A stretch of DNA of 64,000 nt from Weissella sagaensis (GTDB lineage: Bacteria; Bacillota; Bacilli; Lactobacillales; Lactobacillaceae). Positions 1 through 9,734 of this stretch are shown here, in pieces. The stretch's first letter is position 1; every line of letters starts with the position of its first letter. The stretch spans positions 47,612 to 111,611 of the forward strand of contig NZ_BJDT01000006.1 in the NCBI RefSeq assembly GCF_005405285.1, given 5' to 3'. A model generated the notes under the pieces. It was not told where the DNA came from. It was given only the letters and a program-made list of their open reading frames with translations, and ran no database searches. A program made the position numbers and the translations under genes.

Positions 1-659
1 TAGTGACGAATGTAGATCGCGAAGTTGAACAGTATTATGTTCAACATATTCGTAATTTTGATCCAGAAGCAAAAATTTTAGGTGAAGAAGGCTTTGGGGA
101 TGCCGTTAAGTCAATGAAAGGACGAATTTGGTTTGTTGATCCCATCGATGGCACCATGAATTTTGTTAAGCAACAAGCTGAATTTGCAACAATGGTCGCT
201 GTCTATGAAGATGGTGAACCAGTCATGGCTTGGATTATGGATGTGCAACAACATGATATTATCCATGGTGGTCCTGAGTATGGTGTTTTCCATAATGGTG
301 AGAAGCTAGAACTATCTGTTGATATTGGTTTGGATGAGGGGCTAGTAATTTTGTCAGGAGCTCGTTTGTTGTATGAAGAACCAGGATTTCCTCAATTAGC
401 CAAAGCAGCAATAGGTTATCGGGTTTATGGCTCAGCTGGTATTTCATATTTACATGTTTTAACAGGGAAAGCGGTTGCTTATTTGAGTCGGATGCGACCA
501 TGGGATTTTGCAGCAGGTGTCACTTTGGCGAAATCTTTGGGATTACGTGTCGGAACGATTGACGAACAACCTATGAATATGTTAGTATCAGGTTCAGTAC
601 TTGTAGCGACAGACAAAGCATACGCAGACATTATGGCACTTTTACAAAAAAAGAGTTAG
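1..659 (+). CDS. inositol monophosphatase family protein, 5'-truncated by the window edge
   Basis: Mg-dependent phosphatase of the inositol monophosphatase superfamily, probably acting on a small sugar or inositol phosphate in the cytoplasm. The reading frame is open through the first base; the first codons read Leu-Val-Thr-Asn-Val-Asp, the usual internal TNxD segment, so the true start is upstream and roughly 40 residues are missing. Visible metal-site motifs are GEEG (about residue 28), DPIDGT (about residue 46) and WDFAAG (about residue 166). It is followed after 73 bases by typA, an order seen in other lactic acid bacteria. The exact substrate cannot be read from sequence. Confidence 0.9.
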   Translation, partial: VTNVDREVEQYYVQHIRNFDPEAKILGEEGFGDAVKSMKGRIWFVDPIDGTMNFVKQQAEFATMVAVYEDGEPVMAWIMDVQQHDIIHGGPEYGVFHNGEKLELSVDIGLDEGLVILSGARLLYEEPGFPQLAKAAIGYRVYGSAGISYLHVLTGKAVAYLSRMRPWDFAAGVTLAKSLGLRVGTIDEQPMNMLVSGSVLVATDKAYADIMALLQKKS

Positions 660-732
660 TGTTGTTGTTATAATTGATGTTTGTTACACCGGTTAAGAAA
701 AAAGTGACGTATTCGTCAAGGAGAAGAAAATT

Positions 733-2577
733 TTGGCAAAACGCGAAAATATCCGAAATATTGCAATTATTGCCCACGTCGATCATGGAAAGACAACGTT
801 GGTTAATGAATTGTTGAAGCAATCTGATACGCTAGATTTGCGTACAGAATTAGGTGACCGAGCAATGGATACTAACGATCTTGAAAAAGAGCGTGGTATT
901 ACCATTCTATCAAAGAACACAGCTGTTAAAGTTGGTGATAAGCAAATCAATATCATGGACACGCCAGGACACGCGGACTTCGGTGGTGAAGTTGAGCGTA
1001 TTATGGGTATGGTTGATGGTGTTTTGCTTGTTGTCGATGCCTTTGAAGGAACGATGCCTCAAACACGTTTCGTGTTGAAGAAGGCCTTTGAGCAAAACTT
1101 AACACCTATCGTGGTTGTTAACAAGGTTGACCGTCCTGGTGCACGTCCATCAGAAGTTGTTGATGAAGTTTTGGACTTGTTTATTGAATTGGGTGCTGAT
1201 GAAGAACAATTGGACTTCCCAGTTGTTTACGCTTCAGCTATGAATGGAACATCATCATATGACCCAGATGTTGATACACAAGAACACACAATGACACCAA
1301 TTTTTGAAACTGTCTTTAAGACTATTCCTGCGCCAGAAGATACATCAGCAGAGCCATTGCAATTCCAAGTATCACTTTTGGATTATAATGATTTCGTTGG
1401 ACGTATTGGAATTGGTCGTGTCTTCAATGGTACGATTAAAGTTGGTGACTCAGTTGCTGTTATGAAGGCAGATGGGTCAACCCCTAACTTCCGTGTTACA
1501 AAGTTGTTTGGTTACATTGGTTTGGATCGTATCGAAATTGATGAAGCACAAGCTGGTGATTTGATTGCTATTTCAGGAATGGACGATATTTCAGTTGGAG
1601 AAACTGTTGTAGATCCTGCACACCCTGAAGCTTTGCCATTACTTCACATTGACGAACCTACATTGCAAATGACTTTCCGTACAAATGATTCACCATTTGC
1701 TGGGCGTGAAGGTAAATTTGTTACAGCTCGTCAAATTGAAGACCGTTTGACTCGTGAATTGCATACTGATGTTTCATTACGTGTTGCAGAGACTGATGAA
1801 GCGGGAGCATGGTTAGTTTCTGGTCGTGGTGAATTGCACTTGTCAATTTTGATTGAAAACTTACGTCGTGAAGGTTTTGAATTACAAGTTTCACGTCCAC
1901 AAGTTATTATCAAGGACATTGATGGCGTACAATCAGAGCCATTTGAAGCTGTGCAAGTTGATACTCCTGACGAGTACTCAGGTTCTGTTATTGAGTCATT
2001 GAACCAACGTAAGGGTGAAATGCGTAATATGGAACCAACTGGTACTGGAACAACTCGTATGGACTTCCTAGTACCATCACGTGGTTTGATTGGTTACTCA
2101 ACTGAATTTATGTCATTGACTCGTGGATATGGTATTTATAACCACACATTTGAGTCATATGGACCAATTGTTAAGAACTGGAATCCTGGTCGTCGTAACG
2201 GAACGCTTGTTTCAATCAACCAAGGTCAATCAACGACATATGCTATCATGGGTGTTGAAGATCGTGGAACGATGTTCATCCATCCTGGTGACGATATTTA
2301 TGAAGGTATGGTTGTTGGTATGAATAGTCGTGATAATGACATTTCTGTCAATGTTACAAAGGCTAAGAACCAAACTAACGTGCGTTCATCAAATAAGGAT
2401 CAAACTGCTTCTATCAAGACGCCACGTGATATGACGCTTGAAGAATCATTGGAATTCTTGGATGATGATGAATACGCCGAAGTAACACCAGAAAACGTTC
2501 GTATCCGTAAGCAAATTTTGGTTACAAGTGAACGTGAAAAGGCTGCTAAGCGTCGTAAGATGTCACAACAAGGCTAA
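733..2577 (+). CDS. typA: ribosome-associated GTPase TypA/BipA
   Basis: Translational GTPase of the EF-G-like family that binds the 70S ribosome and supports ribosome assembly and stress adaptation. The 614-residue length is normal. The G domain shows AHVDHGKTTL (G1, about residue 14), the switch segment ERGITI, DTPGHADF (G3) and NKVDRPGA (G4), followed by the beta-barrel and EF-G III/V-like domains and the TypA-specific C-terminus ending in lysine/arginine-rich residues. The start is TTG at 733, placed 9-10 bases after AAGGAG (about 718-723); no ATG lies near. It is a single gene closed by a terminator at 2596-2635. Confidence 0.98.
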   Translation: MAKRENIRNIAIIAHVDHGKTTLVNELLKQSDTLDLRTELGDRAMDTNDLEKERGITILSKNTAVKVGDKQINIMDTPGHADFGGEVERIMGMVDGVLLVVDAFEGTMPQTRFVLKKAFEQNLTPIVVVNKVDRPGARPSEVVDEVLDLFIELGADEEQLDFPVVYASAMNGTSSYDPDVDTQEHTMTPIFETVFKTIPAPEDTSAEPLQFQVSLLDYNDFVGRIGIGRVFNGTIKVGDSVAVMKADGSTPNFRVTKLFGYIGLDRIEIDEAQAGDLIAISGMDDISVGETVVDPAHPEALPLLHIDEPTLQMTFRTNDSPFAGREGKFVTARQIEDRLTRELHTDVSLRVAETDEAGAWLVSGRGELHLSILIENLRREGFELQVSRPQVIIKDIDGVQSEPFEAVQVDTPDEYSGSVIESLNQRKGEMRNMEPTGTGTTRMDFLVPSRGLIGYSTEFMSLTRGYGIYNHTFESYGPIVKNWNPGRRNGTLVSINQGQSTTYAIMGVEDRGTMFIHPGDDIYEGMVVGMNSRDNDISVNVTKAKNQTNVRSSNKDQTASIKTPRDMTLEESLEFLDDDEYAEVTPENVRIRKQILVTSEREKAAKRRKMSQQG

Positions 2578-2595
2578 TTCAAAATAAAAGTTAAA

Positions 2596-2635
2596 AAGTT
2601 GTTGCCCATGTTAATTATGGACAGCAACTTTTTTC
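2596..2635 (+). terminator. terminator after typA
   Basis: AAGTTG...CCCAT pairs with ATGG...CAGCAACTT around a short loop and is followed by a T run. It separates typA from the cell-division gene. Confidence 0.8.
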
Positions 2636-2739
2636 TTTATTGTTATGACGAAAATATGATATCCGTTAATGCATTATTAGCTATGGGAGTAGATGTGATA
2701 AAATAGAAAAAGCTATTTATAAAAGAGGAGCTTATTGAT

Positions 2740-3957
2740 ATGGAAGCAAAAAAAGAACAGGTGCCTAAAAATGGGGTAAATAAAATTAACCTGATCAACC
2801 GAATAAAAAATAGGTTTCGTTATTTAGATTTGTGGTTGCTCATTCCTATTATCGCCATCATGATTTTTGGTGATGCTATGGTATACACAGCAAGTACTAA
2901 TATGGCTACCGGATCAGCTAGCAGCTTTTTAAAAAAACAGGCATTGTTTGGTGTTTTAAGTTTAACCACAATATTGATTATTTTTATTTTTAAAATTAAA
3001 TGGGAATCAAAATTTATTAATCGTTCAGTTTTAGCTGTAAATATTGGTATTTTGATAACAATGGGCATTACGTTACTAGTAGGGCCAGTGACGTCCGGCG
3101 CGAAAGGCTGGATTTATATTGGATCTTTTGGAATCCAACCTGTTGAATATTTTAAAATTAGTATGATTTTGTACATTGCCCATCGCTTCGCTAGGAAAAT
3201 ACCTAAAACTAAGGCATGGTTTCCGAATATCCGATTATGGGATGTTATGATTCCACTTACAGGAATAGGCTTAACAATATTAATGCCTGATATGGGAGGG
3301 GCGATTATTTTAATTCTGATATTGGCGATTGTTATGACAATGGCTGGTGTTAGAAAAAGAGCATTGTTAACCTTTTTAGCAGTAGTAGTTTGTCTATATA
3401 TAGCAATTCCATTTTTATTACCAGTTTTGGGCAGACTGCCATTTTTCCAGTATCAACTAGCCAGATTTGATGCATATGTTAATCCTTGGTTAGCTGGTGA
3501 TGCAGGACATCAATTAATTAATTCTTACTATGCTATTAGTAATGGTGGGTTGTTTGGCCGTGGCTTAGGCAATAGTATTCAAAAGACAGGTTATTTGCCA
3601 GAACCTAATACCGATTTCATTATGGCCATTGTAGGTGAAGAATTAGGTGCAATTACTATCTGGCTTGTTTTGATTGTATTTGCGGTGATTATATGGCGTT
3701 TGATCGTGATGGGAATTCGTGCGCGTCACATGAATCAACGACTTGTTTTATATGGTATTGCAACTTATATTGTGGTTCAAATTTTAATTAATTTAGGTGG
3801 TGTCGTAGGTGCCTTACCAATTACCGGTGTGACTTTCCCGATGATTTCATATGGTGGTTCTTCGCTACTGTCATGGGGAATAACTTTTGGTGTTGCACTA
3901 AATATAATTGGTCAAATTAAATCAGAAGCAATGAATTATCCAGTTAGAAAGGAATAA
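2740..3957 (+). CDS. ftsW: FtsW/RodA/SpoVE (SEDS) peptidoglycan polymerase
   Basis: Polytopic SEDS-family glycosyltransferase that polymerises lipid II with a partner class B penicillin-binding protein, at the septum (FtsW) or side wall (RodA). The 405 residues contain about ten hydrophobic segments and SEDS signatures: the MVYTAS segment after the first membrane helix, the GAKGWI loop with FQ/IQPVE-like residues (about 118-135), the long extracellular loop with the NSYYAISNGGLFGRGLG block, EPNTDFIMA and the late PITGVTFPMISYGGSS motif. The upstream GAGGAG site supports the ATG. It leads ylbG, rsmD, coaD and a S16 protease with almost no gaps, a conserved Lactobacillales order that favours ftsW over rodA, though this is inference. 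Confidence 0.9.
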   Translation: MEAKKEQVPKNGVNKINLINRIKNRFRYLDLWLLIPIIAIMIFGDAMVYTASTNMATGSASSFLKKQALFGVLSLTTILIIFIFKIKWESKFINRSVLAVNIGILITMGITLLVGPVTSGAKGWIYIGSFGIQPVEYFKISMILYIAHRFARKIPKTKAWFPNIRLWDVMIPLTGIGLTILMPDMGGAIILILILAIVMTMAGVRKRALLTFLAVVVCLYIAIPFLLPVLGRLPFFQYQLARFDAYVNPWLAGDAGHQLINSYYAISNGGLFGRGLGNSIQKTGYLPEPNTDFIMAIVGEELGAITIWLVLIVFAVIIWRLIVMGIRARHMNQRLVLYGIATYIVVQILINLGGVVGALPITGVTFPMISYGGSSLLSWGITFGVALNIIGQIKSEAMNYPVRKE

Positions 3958-3960
3958 CTA

Positions 3961-4272
3961 ATGGCATTTATGATGCAAGCAAGGCGCAGCGTGATTGTTT
4001 ATTTAAAAAATGTACGTCAAGCTCGTCAATTACGCCGTTTTGGTGTAGTTAATTATATTTCAGAAAAAATGAAATACGCAGTAATCTATATGGATGAAGA
4101 AGATATTGAAACTAAAACAAAGTTGATTGAAAGATTGGGATTTGTAGATTCAGTTAGTATTTCTCATTGGCCAGAAGTTGATACAACGGTAGGTAGTGAG
4201 GAAGATTCATTTGAATTAACCGTTGATCCGAATGAATTAGCAGATGAGCCAATAGACGAAGAGGAATTGTAA
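3961..4272 (+). CDS. ylbG: YlbG family protein (DUF2129)
   Basis: Small cytoplasmic protein of the YlbG/DUF2129 family, of unknown biochemical role. The 103 residues include the family core RSVIVYLKNVRQARQLRRFG, a central YMDEED segment and an acidic tail of about 25 residues. It sits three bases after ftsW, and its stop overlaps the rsmD start by one base (TAATG), so the three are translationally linked. The neighbourhood ylbG-rsmD-coaD-S16 protease matches the ylbG-ylbH-coaD-ylbL order of Bacillus, which is the best evidence of identity. Confidence 0.92.
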   Translation: MAFMMQARRSVIVYLKNVRQARQLRRFGVVNYISEKMKYAVIYMDEEDIETKTKLIERLGFVDSVSISHWPEVDTTVGSEEDSFELTVDPNELADEPIDEEEL

Positions 4273-4826
4273 TGCGAATTGTAAGTGGTGATTTTGGTGG
4301 TCGTTCATTGAAGGCTGTGCCTGGCAATGCGACACGACCAACAACTGATAAAGTAAAAGAAGCCTTGTTTAATATAATTGGGCCTTATTTTGATGGTGGT
4401 CGTTCACTAGATTTATATGCTGGATCTGGTGGGTTAAGTATTGAAGGTGTCTCACGTGGTATTTCAGAAGCTGTACTTGTTGATCGTCAATATGCAGCCA
4501 TCAAAACAATTAAAGAAAATATAGCAGTTACAAAACATGCAGAACAATTTAAAGTCATTAAAAGCACAGCTGAGACAGCAATTCAACGATTAAAAGGTGG
4601 CTTACCATTTGATGTCTTGTACTTTGATCCGCCATATGCTAAACAAACCATTGTAAAGGATTTGGAAGAGCTACAAGCAGCCAAGTTGATTAATGATGAT
4701 GCGTTAGTAATAGCAGAAACAGACCAATTTGCTGATTTACCAGAAGTTTTGCCAGGATTTGAATTAATTAAGCAAAAAGATTATGGTATTACAGTTATTA
4801 CGATATATCGTTATACAAAGGAGTAA
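4272..4826 (+). CDS. rsmD: 16S rRNA (guanine966-N2)-methyltransferase RsmD
   Basis: SAM-dependent methyltransferase that modifies G966 of 16S rRNA on the assembled 30S body. The 184 residues show the family start MRIVSGDFGGRSLKAVPG, the TRPTTDKVKEALFNI segment, the SAM-binding motif DLYAGSGGLSIEG (about residues 46-58) and the N-methylase motif DPPY (about 119-122). It overlaps ylbG by one base and is followed four bases later by coaD. Confidence 0.95.
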   Translation: MRIVSGDFGGRSLKAVPGNATRPTTDKVKEALFNIIGPYFDGGRSLDLYAGSGGLSIEGVSRGISEAVLVDRQYAAIKTIKENIAVTKHAEQFKVIKSTAETAIQRLKGGLPFDVLYFDPPYAKQTIVKDLEELQAAKLINDDALVIAETDQFADLPEVLPGFELIKQKDYGITVITIYRYTKE

Positions 4827-4830
4827 GGCG

Positions 4831-5307
4831 ATGGTTAAAGCATTATTTCCAGGAAGTTTTGATCCATTAACAAATGGACATTTAGACATTGTGAAGCGAG
4901 CTTCACAATTGTTTGATGAAGTTATTATTGGTGTTGGCACGAATTTGAGTAAAAATTATTTATTCGATGCTGATGAAAAAATCAGTTTAATTAAGGAAGC
5001 AACGAAGGATGTCTCTAATACTAGTGTTGTAAAAATGCATGGTTTAACGGTGTCTTTTATGCAAAATGTTGGTGCTGATGTTTTAGTACGTGGCTTACGG
5101 AATGAAAAGGATTACTTGTATGAACGTGATATCATGCAAATGAATATGGATTTGGCATCAGTTGAAACAATCTTTTTATTAGCAAAGCCTGAACACCAAT
5201 TTATCTCGAGTTCATTGTTAAAAGAAATTGCTAGCACTGGTACTGATATTTCTGCTTATGTTCCACATGCTGTGAAAAGTGCTTTCGATAAAAAATTAGG
5301 TAAATAA
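4831..5307 (+). CDS. coaD: phosphopantetheine adenylyltransferase
   Basis: Catalyses the fourth step of coenzyme A biosynthesis, transferring AMP from ATP to 4'-phosphopantetheine. The nucleotidyltransferase motif PGSFDPLTNGHLDI begins at residue 7, RGLRNEKDYLYE lies in the middle and the ISSSLLKEIA segment (the ISSTxIRE equivalent) follows; 158 residues is the family length. The ATG at 4831 is preceded by AAAGGAG with good spacing, which excludes the upstream in-frame extension. Part of the ftsW-to-S16-protease cluster. Confidence 0.96.
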   Translation: MVKALFPGSFDPLTNGHLDIVKRASQLFDEVIIGVGTNLSKNYLFDADEKISLIKEATKDVSNTSVVKMHGLTVSFMQNVGADVLVRGLRNEKDYLYERDIMQMNMDLASVETIFLLAKPEHQFISSSLLKEIASTGTDISAYVPHAVKSAFDKKLGK

Positions 5308-5309
5308 TT

Positions 5310-6353
5310 ATGGCAAAAACAAAAAAACGTTTAAAGATAATTGGCATCGTTAGTCTTGTCATCATTCTAATTGGCTTATTTGTGCCATTACCATTGTATT
5401 CGGAAACACCAGGTGAGGCTGATGATTTGAAGTCGTACATTAAAGTTGATGGTAAAAAGCCGAAAGTTGACGGTCAATACATGATTACAGCAGTTTATTT
5501 ATCGCAAGTTAATGGTATTGGCGCAATTATTGCAGCGTTAAATCCAACGGCATCGTTGATGACAAGTCGTGAAGCAAATGGTGGTTCCAGTGCTACGGAA
5601 AGTAAAGAAATTAATCGGATTTATATGAATTCGGCGGTTAATGAAGCTAAAGTCAATGCCTATAAGGCAGCCAAAGTACCTTATAAACGAACATTTAACG
5701 GTATTTATGTTATGTCAGTACAAGATACTTCAAATTTCAAAAAATATCTAAAGGTTGGCGATACAGTTACTGCTGTTGATCAAAAAAAATTTAATTCTGC
5801 ACAAGGGTTTCAAAAGTATATTCGTGCTCGTAAAGTAGGCACGAAATTAACGATTACATATAAACATAAGAAGCAAGTTAAACAAGCGACAGGTAAGTCA
5901 GTTGCGCTTGAAGGTACTAAAAACTTACCAGGTATGGGAATCGGCTTAACGGATTCAGTTGCGGTCTCATCACCACGTAAAATTAGTGCAGACATGGGAG
6001 AAATTGGGGGCCCATCTGGTGGTTTGATGTTCTCATTAGAAATGTATGATAGCTTGGCAAATGAGAATTTGGCAAATGGGCGTAAAATAGCGGGTACCGG
6101 AACAATTGATAAAGCAGGTCATGTTGGTGAAATCGGCGGGATTGATAAGAAGGTTATTGTTGCACATGAAGCTGGTGCTAAAATTTTCTTCGCACCGTAT
6201 ATTAAACCAACAAAACAAAACTTGAAATATGAGATTGACGGTCAGACTAATTATCAACAGGCTGTTAAAACAGCCAAGAAGTATGCCCCTAATATGAAAA
6301 TTGTGCCAGTTAAAACATTTAATGATGCATTGACATACCTACGTGATAAGTAA
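5310..6353 (+). CDS. membrane-anchored PDZ / Lon-like (S16) serine protease, YlbL/SepM family
   Basis: Secreted-side protease with a single N-terminal membrane anchor (about residues 9-28), a PDZ domain (about 120-200) and a C-terminal Lon-type S16 domain. The Ser-Lys dyad is visible as the serine in GGPSGGLMFSLE and the lysine in the GGIDKKVIVAHEAGAK segment. Family members cleave extracellular or membrane peptides; SepM of streptococci trims the competence peptide, but the substrate here is unknown. The start follows coaD by two bases, and a strong terminator follows at 6391-6438. Confidence 0.92.
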   Translation: MAKTKKRLKIIGIVSLVIILIGLFVPLPLYSETPGEADDLKSYIKVDGKKPKVDGQYMITAVYLSQVNGIGAIIAALNPTASLMTSREANGGSSATESKEINRIYMNSAVNEAKVNAYKAAKVPYKRTFNGIYVMSVQDTSNFKKYLKVGDTVTAVDQKKFNSAQGFQKYIRARKVGTKLTITYKHKKQVKQATGKSVALEGTKNLPGMGIGLTDSVAVSSPRKISADMGEIGGPSGGLMFSLEMYDSLANENLANGRKIAGTGTIDKAGHVGEIGGIDKKVIVAHEAGAKIFFAPYIKPTKQNLKYEIDGQTNYQQAVKTAKKYAPNMKIVPVKTFNDALTYLRDK

Positions 6354-6390
6354 AAAATAGTTTCATATGCGCAACATAAAAAAATAAATA

Positions 6391-6438
6391 AAAAAGACGA
6401 TACAAAAAAACAAAAATATGTTTTTGTATCGTCTTTTT
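6391..6438 (+). terminator. strong terminator closing the ftsW-S16 protease cluster
   Basis: Perfect 18-base arms (core GACGATACAAAAA / TTTTTGTATCGTC) around a 12-base loop, flanked by A and T runs, so it can act in both directions. Confidence 0.9.
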
Positions 6439-6542
6439 TATTTTAAAATATTTAATTCACTAAATTAAGGGATAATAAAGTGACATTAAATGTATAGTAA
6501 TTTATGTTTTAACGCTTTTTTTCCTTGTTTAAATATAAGTGT

Positions 6543-6578
6543 TATAATTATCGTAAAGAAAGCATGTAAGCGCTTTCT
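6543..6578 (+). promoter_or_regulatory. promoter -10 and cre box before the lipoate ligase-PDH operon
   Basis: TATAAT at 6543-6548 is followed by TGTAAGCGCTTTCT (6565-6578), a good match to the CcpA operator consensus, itself within a GAAAGC...GCTTTC dyad (6558-6577). A cre box just downstream of the transcription start usually represses. No clear -35 was found. Confidence 0.65.
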
Positions 6579-6600
6579 TTTGAAAAGGGGGGGAACAATC

Positions 6601-7599
6601 GTGAGGTACATTAACTATTTGGGCACTGATGCCTATCAGAATATTGCGATGGATAGCTGGTTACTATATAACCTAAAGCCAGATGAACCAATTTTTACGT
6701 TGTGGCAGAATAAAAAGGCTGTCATTGTCGGACAAAATCAAAATACGTTCGGTGAAGTGAATCAGGAATATGTGGACAAAGAGGACATACAAGTTGTCCG
6801 CCGTATGTCTGGTGGTGGTGCTGTATATCACGATTTAGGAAATATTTGTTTCACTTTTTTCGTACCAGTTGAGAGTAGTAGTCAGGTGAATTTCAAGCAA
6901 TTTGTGGAGCCTATGTATAACGCACTACAATCAATTGGTATTGATGCTAAGATTACGGGTCGTAATGACTTGGAAGTTGATGGAAAGAAGGTGTCAGGAA
7001 ATGCGCAACGGTATGCTGGTGGATATTTAATGCATCATGGTACGTTGATGTGGGACACCGACGTTGATGCAATGGTACGTTCATTGAATGTTGCTGATGA
7101 GAAGTTTATTTCCAAAGCAGCCAAGTCAGTACGTGCACGTGTTGGTAATATTAAAAATTATGCACCAGAAAACCAAACTTTAGAAGGATTTATGGATGCA
7201 CTTCGTTATTACTTATCTAATCAAGGTAAGGATGGCGAATTGATTCTAACTGATGATCAGATCGCTGATATTAAGCGTTGGCGTAATGAAAGATTTTCAA
7301 CTTGGGAGTGGAATTACGGTAAGAGTCCTGATTTTGATTTTGTAAATCATGCAAAATATGCTGGGGGTAGCGTCGACGTTAAAGCAAACGTTAAGGAAGG
7401 TAAAATTCAAGATATTGATTTTACGGGGGATTTCTTAGGCGTACGCGATTGGCGTGAAATGAAGGATGAATTTATTGGACAAACTTTCTCTCAAGATGCA
7501 ATCTTGAAAGTTTTAGATGCTAATAAAGATGGTCAATATTTTGGTGGTATTACTAACAATGAGTTAGCGGTATTGTTTACTGGAGACGGTGATAAGTAG
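6601..7599 (+). CDS. lplA: lipoate-protein ligase A
   Basis: Activates lipoate with ATP and attaches it to the lipoyl domain of 2-oxoacid dehydrogenase E2 subunits. Motifs include RRMSGGGAVYHDLGN (about residues 72-86), the lipoyl-AMP lysine segment KKVSGNAQR, and a C-terminal LplA accessory domain, giving 332 residues. I chose GTG at 6601, preceded by AAAGGGGGG; the frame is open further upstream but that stretch contains the promoter and cre box. Only 15 bases separate it from pdhA, so it supplies the cofactor attachment for the E2 encoded in the same operon. Confidence 0.93.
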   Translation: MRYINYLGTDAYQNIAMDSWLLYNLKPDEPIFTLWQNKKAVIVGQNQNTFGEVNQEYVDKEDIQVVRRMSGGGAVYHDLGNICFTFFVPVESSSQVNFKQFVEPMYNALQSIGIDAKITGRNDLEVDGKKVSGNAQRYAGGYLMHHGTLMWDTDVDAMVRSLNVADEKFISKAAKSVRARVGNIKNYAPENQTLEGFMDALRYYLSNQGKDGELILTDDQIADIKRWRNERFSTWEWNYGKSPDFDFVNHAKYAGGSVDVKANVKEGKIQDIDFTGDFLGVRDWREMKDEFIGQTFSQDAILKVLDANKDGQYFGGITNNELAVLFTGDGDK

Positions 7600-7614
7600 A
7601 AAGGGGCTACACGC

Positions 7615-8751
7615 ATGGCAAGTATCGCAGATGCAAATAAGAAGGTTTTGGATTTTGATGGACAGTTGCAAGCACAAGATGATTTTTTCCCAACGTTAAA
7701 GTTGTTGGATAATGATGGGAAGCTATTGGATAAGGCTGCTTACAAGCGTTCAGAATTAACAGATGAAGATTTAGTTGAAATTATGAAGCGGATGTTATTT
7801 AGTCGTCAATTAGACATTCGTTCAACAAAGTTAGCAAAGCAAGGACGTTTTGGGTTCTTCGCACCAACTGCAGGGCAAGAAGCTTCACAAATGGCATCAG
7901 CTTATGCATTTGGTAAGGAAGATTGGTTGTTCCCAGGATACCGTGATATCCCTGAAATTGTTAATAAGGGTTGGCCAGTTTGGAAGGCTATCCTTTGGTC
8001 ACGTGGACACGCTAAGGGTAACGAGTTTACGACTGAAGAAGGTGAGCCAGTTAACTCATGGATGCCACAAATCATCATCGGTGCGCAATATGTTGAAGCA
8101 GCAGGTGTTGCTTTGGGATTAAAGAAGCGTAAGCAAGACGCTGTCGCATATGCTTACACTGGAGACGGTGGAACATCACAAGGTGATTTCTACGAAGGTG
8201 TTAACTTTGCTTCAGCTTATAAGGCAAATGCCGTCTTCTTTGTTCAAAATAATGGTTATGCTATTTCAACACCACGTGATTTGCAAACAGCTGCACCACA
8301 TTTGGCTGCTAAGGGTTGGGGTTCAGGAATTCCAAGTCTAGTTGTTGATGGAAACGATCCTTTGGCAATGTACTTAGCTTCTAAGGAAGCACGTGCTTGG
8401 GCAGTTGCGGGTAATGGACCAGTCTTGATTGAGACATTGACTAACCGTTTGGAACCACACTCAACTGCTGGTGATGATCCATTACGTTACCGTACTAAGG
8501 AAGACATTGCTGAGTGGTGGAAGAAGGAACCATTGATTCGGATGCGTAAGTTCATGACAGAAAAAGGTGTTTGGGATGATAAGCAAGAAGAAGATTATAT
8601 TGCTGAAGTAGATAGTTATATCGATGAGCAAATTAAGATTGCCGATAATATCGAAAAGCAAAAGATTTCTGACTTCCTAAAGAACACTTTGGAAGTTCCA
8701 GGACAAGCTATGAAAGAACAAATTGAGCACTTCGAGAGCGAGGGTAAGTAA
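7615..8751 (+). CDS. pdhA: pyruvate dehydrogenase E1 component, alpha subunit
   Basis: Thiamine-diphosphate-dependent alpha chain of pyruvate dehydrogenase, forming an alpha2beta2 E1 with PdhB that decarboxylates pyruvate and reductively acetylates the E2 lipoyl group. The 378 residues carry the TPP fold motif [13 protein letters not shown]...NNGYA (about 183-216) and the conserved [12 protein letters not shown] segment. Second gene of the operon; ATG follows AAAGGGG. Ends two bases before pdhB. Confidence 0.97.
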   Translation: MASIADANKKVLDFDGQLQAQDDFFPTLKLLDNDGKLLDKAAYKRSELTDEDLVEIMKRMLFSRQLDIRSTKLAKQGRFGFFAPTAGQEASQMASAYAFGKEDWLFPGYRDIPEIVNKGWPVWKAILWSRGHAKGNEFTTEEGEPVNSWMPQIIIGAQYVEAAGVALGLKKRKQDAVAYAYTGDGGTSQGDFYEGVNFASAYKANAVFFVQNNGYAISTPRDLQTAAPHLAAKGWGSGIPSLVVDGNDPLAMYLASKEARAWAVAGNGPVLIETLTNRLEPHSTAGDDPLRYRTKEDIAEWWKKEPLIRMRKFMTEKGVWDDKQEEDYIAEVDSYIDEQIKIADNIEKQKISDFLKNTLEVPGQAMKEQIEHFESEGK

Positions 8752-8753
8752 TT

Positions 8754-9734
8754 ATGGCTAATAAAACATATATTGCAGCAATTCAGGATGCCTTAGATTT
8801 AGCTTTAGAAAAAGATGAAGACACATTAATTTTTGGTGAAGACGTTGGTGAAAATGGTGGTGTGTTCCGTGCAACTGATGGACTGCAGGCAAAGTATAGT
8901 GAAGATCGTGTGTTTAACACACCATTAGCAGAATCAGGAATTGGTGGATTAGCAATTGGTTTGGCAACAACAGGTTACCGTCCAATTATGGAAATTCAAT
9001 TCTTTGGTTTCTTGTTCGAAGTAATGGATTCAATTGCTGGTCAAATGTCACGTGCACGTTACCGTTTTAATGGTACACGTAATATGCCAATTGTTGTTCG
9101 TTCACCTTATGGTGGTGGAACCAAAACACCAGAAATGCACGCCGACAATTTGGAAGGGCTTGTTGCACAAGTTCCTGGATTACGTGTTGTTATGCCAGCT
9201 AACCCCGCTGATGCAAAAGGATTACTATTAAGCTCAATTGAATCAAATGATCCAGTTGTCTTCTTGGAAAACTTACATCTTTACCGTTCTATGAAGGGCG
9301 AAGTCGCAGATGGCTATTACACAACACCATTAGATAAAGCAGCTATTGTCCGTGAAGGATCTGACGTAACCATTATTTCTTATGGTGGCGCTGTTCCATT
9401 ATCATTAAAAGCAGCTGATGAGCTAGCAAAGGACGGTATTGAAGCTGAAGTCATTGATTTGCGTACGGTTTCACCAATTGATATTGAAACTATTGGTGAG
9501 TCAGTTAAGAAGACTGGTCGCGTTGTAGTTGTTCAAGAAGCGCAACGTATGGCGGGTGTTGCATCAACAGTTATGTCTGAAATTTCAGAACGTTTTATTC
9601 TAAGTTTGAAGGCACCAATTGGACGTGTAGCAGCACCAGATACAGTTTATCCGTTTGCACAAGCTGAAAATGATTGGATGGTTAAGGCCGATGATGTTGT
9701 TTCTAAGGCCAAGGAGGTTGTAAACTATGACTGA
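8754..9734 (+). CDS. pdhB: pyruvate dehydrogenase E1 component, beta subunit
   Basis: Beta chain of E1; contributes half of the TPP site. The 326 residues show [15 protein letters not shown], the [15 protein letters not shown] segment, RSPYGGG and the C-terminal transketolase domain with DLRTVSPID. Start is two bases after pdhA, and the last eight bases overlap pdhC, consistent with coupled translation of complex subunits. Confidence 0.97.
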   Translation: MANKTYIAAIQDALDLALEKDEDTLIFGEDVGENGGVFRATDGLQAKYSEDRVFNTPLAESGIGGLAIGLATTGYRPIMEIQFFGFLFEVMDSIAGQMSRARYRFNGTRNMPIVVRSPYGGGTKTPEMHADNLEGLVAQVPGLRVVMPANPADAKGLLLSSIESNDPVVFLENLHLYRSMKGEVADGYYTTPLDKAAIVREGSDVTIISYGGAVPLSLKAADELAKDGIEAEVIDLRTVSPIDIETIGESVKKTGRVVVVQEAQRMAGVASTVMSEISERFILSLKAPIGRVAAPDTVYPFAQAENDWMVKADDVVSKAKEVVNYD